From positions 1 to 22,389 of IMG/VR virus record IMGVR_UViG_3300049460_000204: a DNA stretch of 22,389 nucleotides. One strand, written 5' to 3'. A program made the position numbers and the translations under genes. This DNA is from a virus. Below are positions 22,007-22,389 of the stretch, one piece after another (position 1 is the first letter of the stretch; every line of letters starts with the position of its first letter). Under the pieces are notes generated by a model. That model saw only the letters and a program-made list of their open reading frames with translations, did no database searches and was not told where the DNA came from.

Positions 22007-22035
22007 CATTTACAGAACTCTACCCTATTTGACAA
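22007..22035 (-). promoter_or_regulatory. weak candidate promoter for the AlbA_2 gene
   Basis: On the minus strand TTGTCA (22035-22030) is followed 17 bases later by TAAATG (22012-22007). The -10 match is poor. It would give a leader of about 70 bases before the start at 21929. Read by eye only. Confidence 0.3.
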
Positions 22036-22076
22036 CTCGTGTCAGATTAAGGCTGAAGGTAATCCGTATAAAATGC

Positions 22077-22112
22077 AAAAGCCCCAAGCGCCGAAACAAG
22101 CTTGGGGCTTTT
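22077..22112. terminator. strong bidirectional terminator at the element boundary
   Basis: A perfect 13-base stem, AAAAGCCCCAAGC (22077-22089) and GCTTGGGGCTTTT (22100-22112), with a 10-base loop, has runs of A on the left and T on the right. It would stop leftward transcription of the CBS gene before it reaches the AlbA_2 gene's promoter region. Confidence 0.9.
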
Positions 22113-22154
22113 TAATGAGGAAGCGGCAAAGGCACTGTGCTGCGCCGCTCAAAT

Positions 22155-22182
22155 TGTGAATTTTCTTTATAAATAATTCACA
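22155..22182. repeat. 8-base inverted repeat, candidate operator or att-associated site
   Basis: TGTGAATT (22155-22162) and AATTCACA (22175-22182) are exact complements around an AT-rich 12-base centre. A second, shorter repeat GTGCA-TTTTT-TGCAC follows at 22189-22203. Both lie just outside the truncated CBS frame. Paired AT-rich repeats next to a prophage end could be integrase arm-type or excisionase sites; a transcription-factor site is equally possible. Confidence 0.4.
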
Positions 22183-22235
22183 CTTTTCGTGCATTTTTTG
22201 CACATGCGATACTTGATGATGGGAGAACCTGATGG

Positions 22236-22389
22236 CTACAGGCTTTCCTCTGAGTAACTTGCTACCCCGAGTATTTGTGATGTCGACGAGATGATCGGCA
22301 GGTGCCGGAACTTATGCCGCTGCATGATCAGCACGGCGTCCGAGACGGTGGTCTCAGGCGAGATGAAACGCGGGTTGTGGGTCATGATG
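22236..22389 (-). CDS. CBS-domain protein, fragment running off the right edge, apparently truncated
   Basis: The frame enters from the right edge and reads IMTHNPRFISPETTVSDAVL, then IMQRHKFRHLPII, the first half of a CBS domain (I-M-T-x-x-P-x-x-I-x-P-x-x-T-V-x-x-A-x-x-x-M...R-H-L-P-V). It then passes into SSTSQILGVASYSEESL and stops at TAG (22236-22238). A complete CBS pair would need at least 60 more residues after this point. Base use changes from GC-rich to AT-rich codons after the second ATC of HLPII, which suggests that the true 3' part was replaced. CBS domains bind adenosyl ligands and regulate host enzymes. I infer a host gene interrupted by the element. Confidence 0.65.
   Translation of the reverse strand, partial: IMTHNPRFISPETTVSDAVLIMQRHKFRHLPIISSTSQILGVASYSEESL

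Noticed and set aside
1-22389. CRISPR array, tRNA gene, insertion sequence or BPP-1-style diversity-generating retroelement
   Set aside because: No regularly spaced direct repeats, cloverleaf, transposase or reverse-transcriptase frame was found by eye, despite the structural genes resembling those of podoviruses that can carry such a retroelement.

Overview
The window looks like the right-hand part of a prophage, or prophage-like element, of a short-tailed (podovirus-type) phage, probably in a betaproteobacterium of the order Burkholderiales. The evidence for a phage is an ordered head-and-tail block: small terminase, large terminase, portal, scaffold, major capsid, tail adaptor, tail nozzle and ejection-type protein. 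The host is inferred from an H-NS-like protein with the C-terminal WSGRGRxPxW motif typical of betaproteobacterial H-NS, and from moderate GC. No integrase, repressor, replication, lysis or tail-fibre gene is visible, so these would lie to the left of base 1.

Bases 1-13607 hold the late operon, read right to left on the minus strand: terS, terL, portal, an FmdB-like zinc-ribbon protein, scaffold, a 75-residue protein, major capsid protein, a 234-residue virion-type protein, tail adaptor, tail nozzle, GNAT acetyltransferase, a 79-residue protein, a 511-residue Ala/Gln/Asn-rich ejection-type protein, and a PP-loop/PAPS-reductase-like gene cut by the left edge. Several junctions overlap (ATGAGTAA, TAATG), which suggests translational coupling. 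A secreted-protein gene on the opposite strand (6245-6691) sits inside the block like a moron. The 7-mer CTAAATA recurs in the gaps ahead of late genes, always in the transcribed orientation, and may be a phage-specific promoter or processing element.

Bases 13659-14470 read rightwards and encode an unknown 141-residue protein and the H-NS-like protein. A 664-base gap follows, with CAATCAATT repeats and a strong inverted repeat. Bases 15135-17420 hold two AT-rich cargo genes: an unknown 391-residue protein, and a secreted protein with a peptidoglycan-binding-like segment that may be preceded by a short hydrophobic leader ORF.

Bases 17614-20591 are a run of small, mostly leftward genes, several with their own hairpin terminator. 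This stretch contains a decayed duplicate of one gene's 3' end, and a gene carrying a segment shared with the ejection-type protein 18 kb away.

Bases 20721-21929 encode an AlbA_2 (Schlafen-type) domain protein, a plausible defence or regulatory cargo gene. After a strong bidirectional terminator, the last 154 bases encode part of a CBS domain that ends abruptly; this is probably a host gene cut by the element, which would place the right junction near 22.24-22.30 kb.
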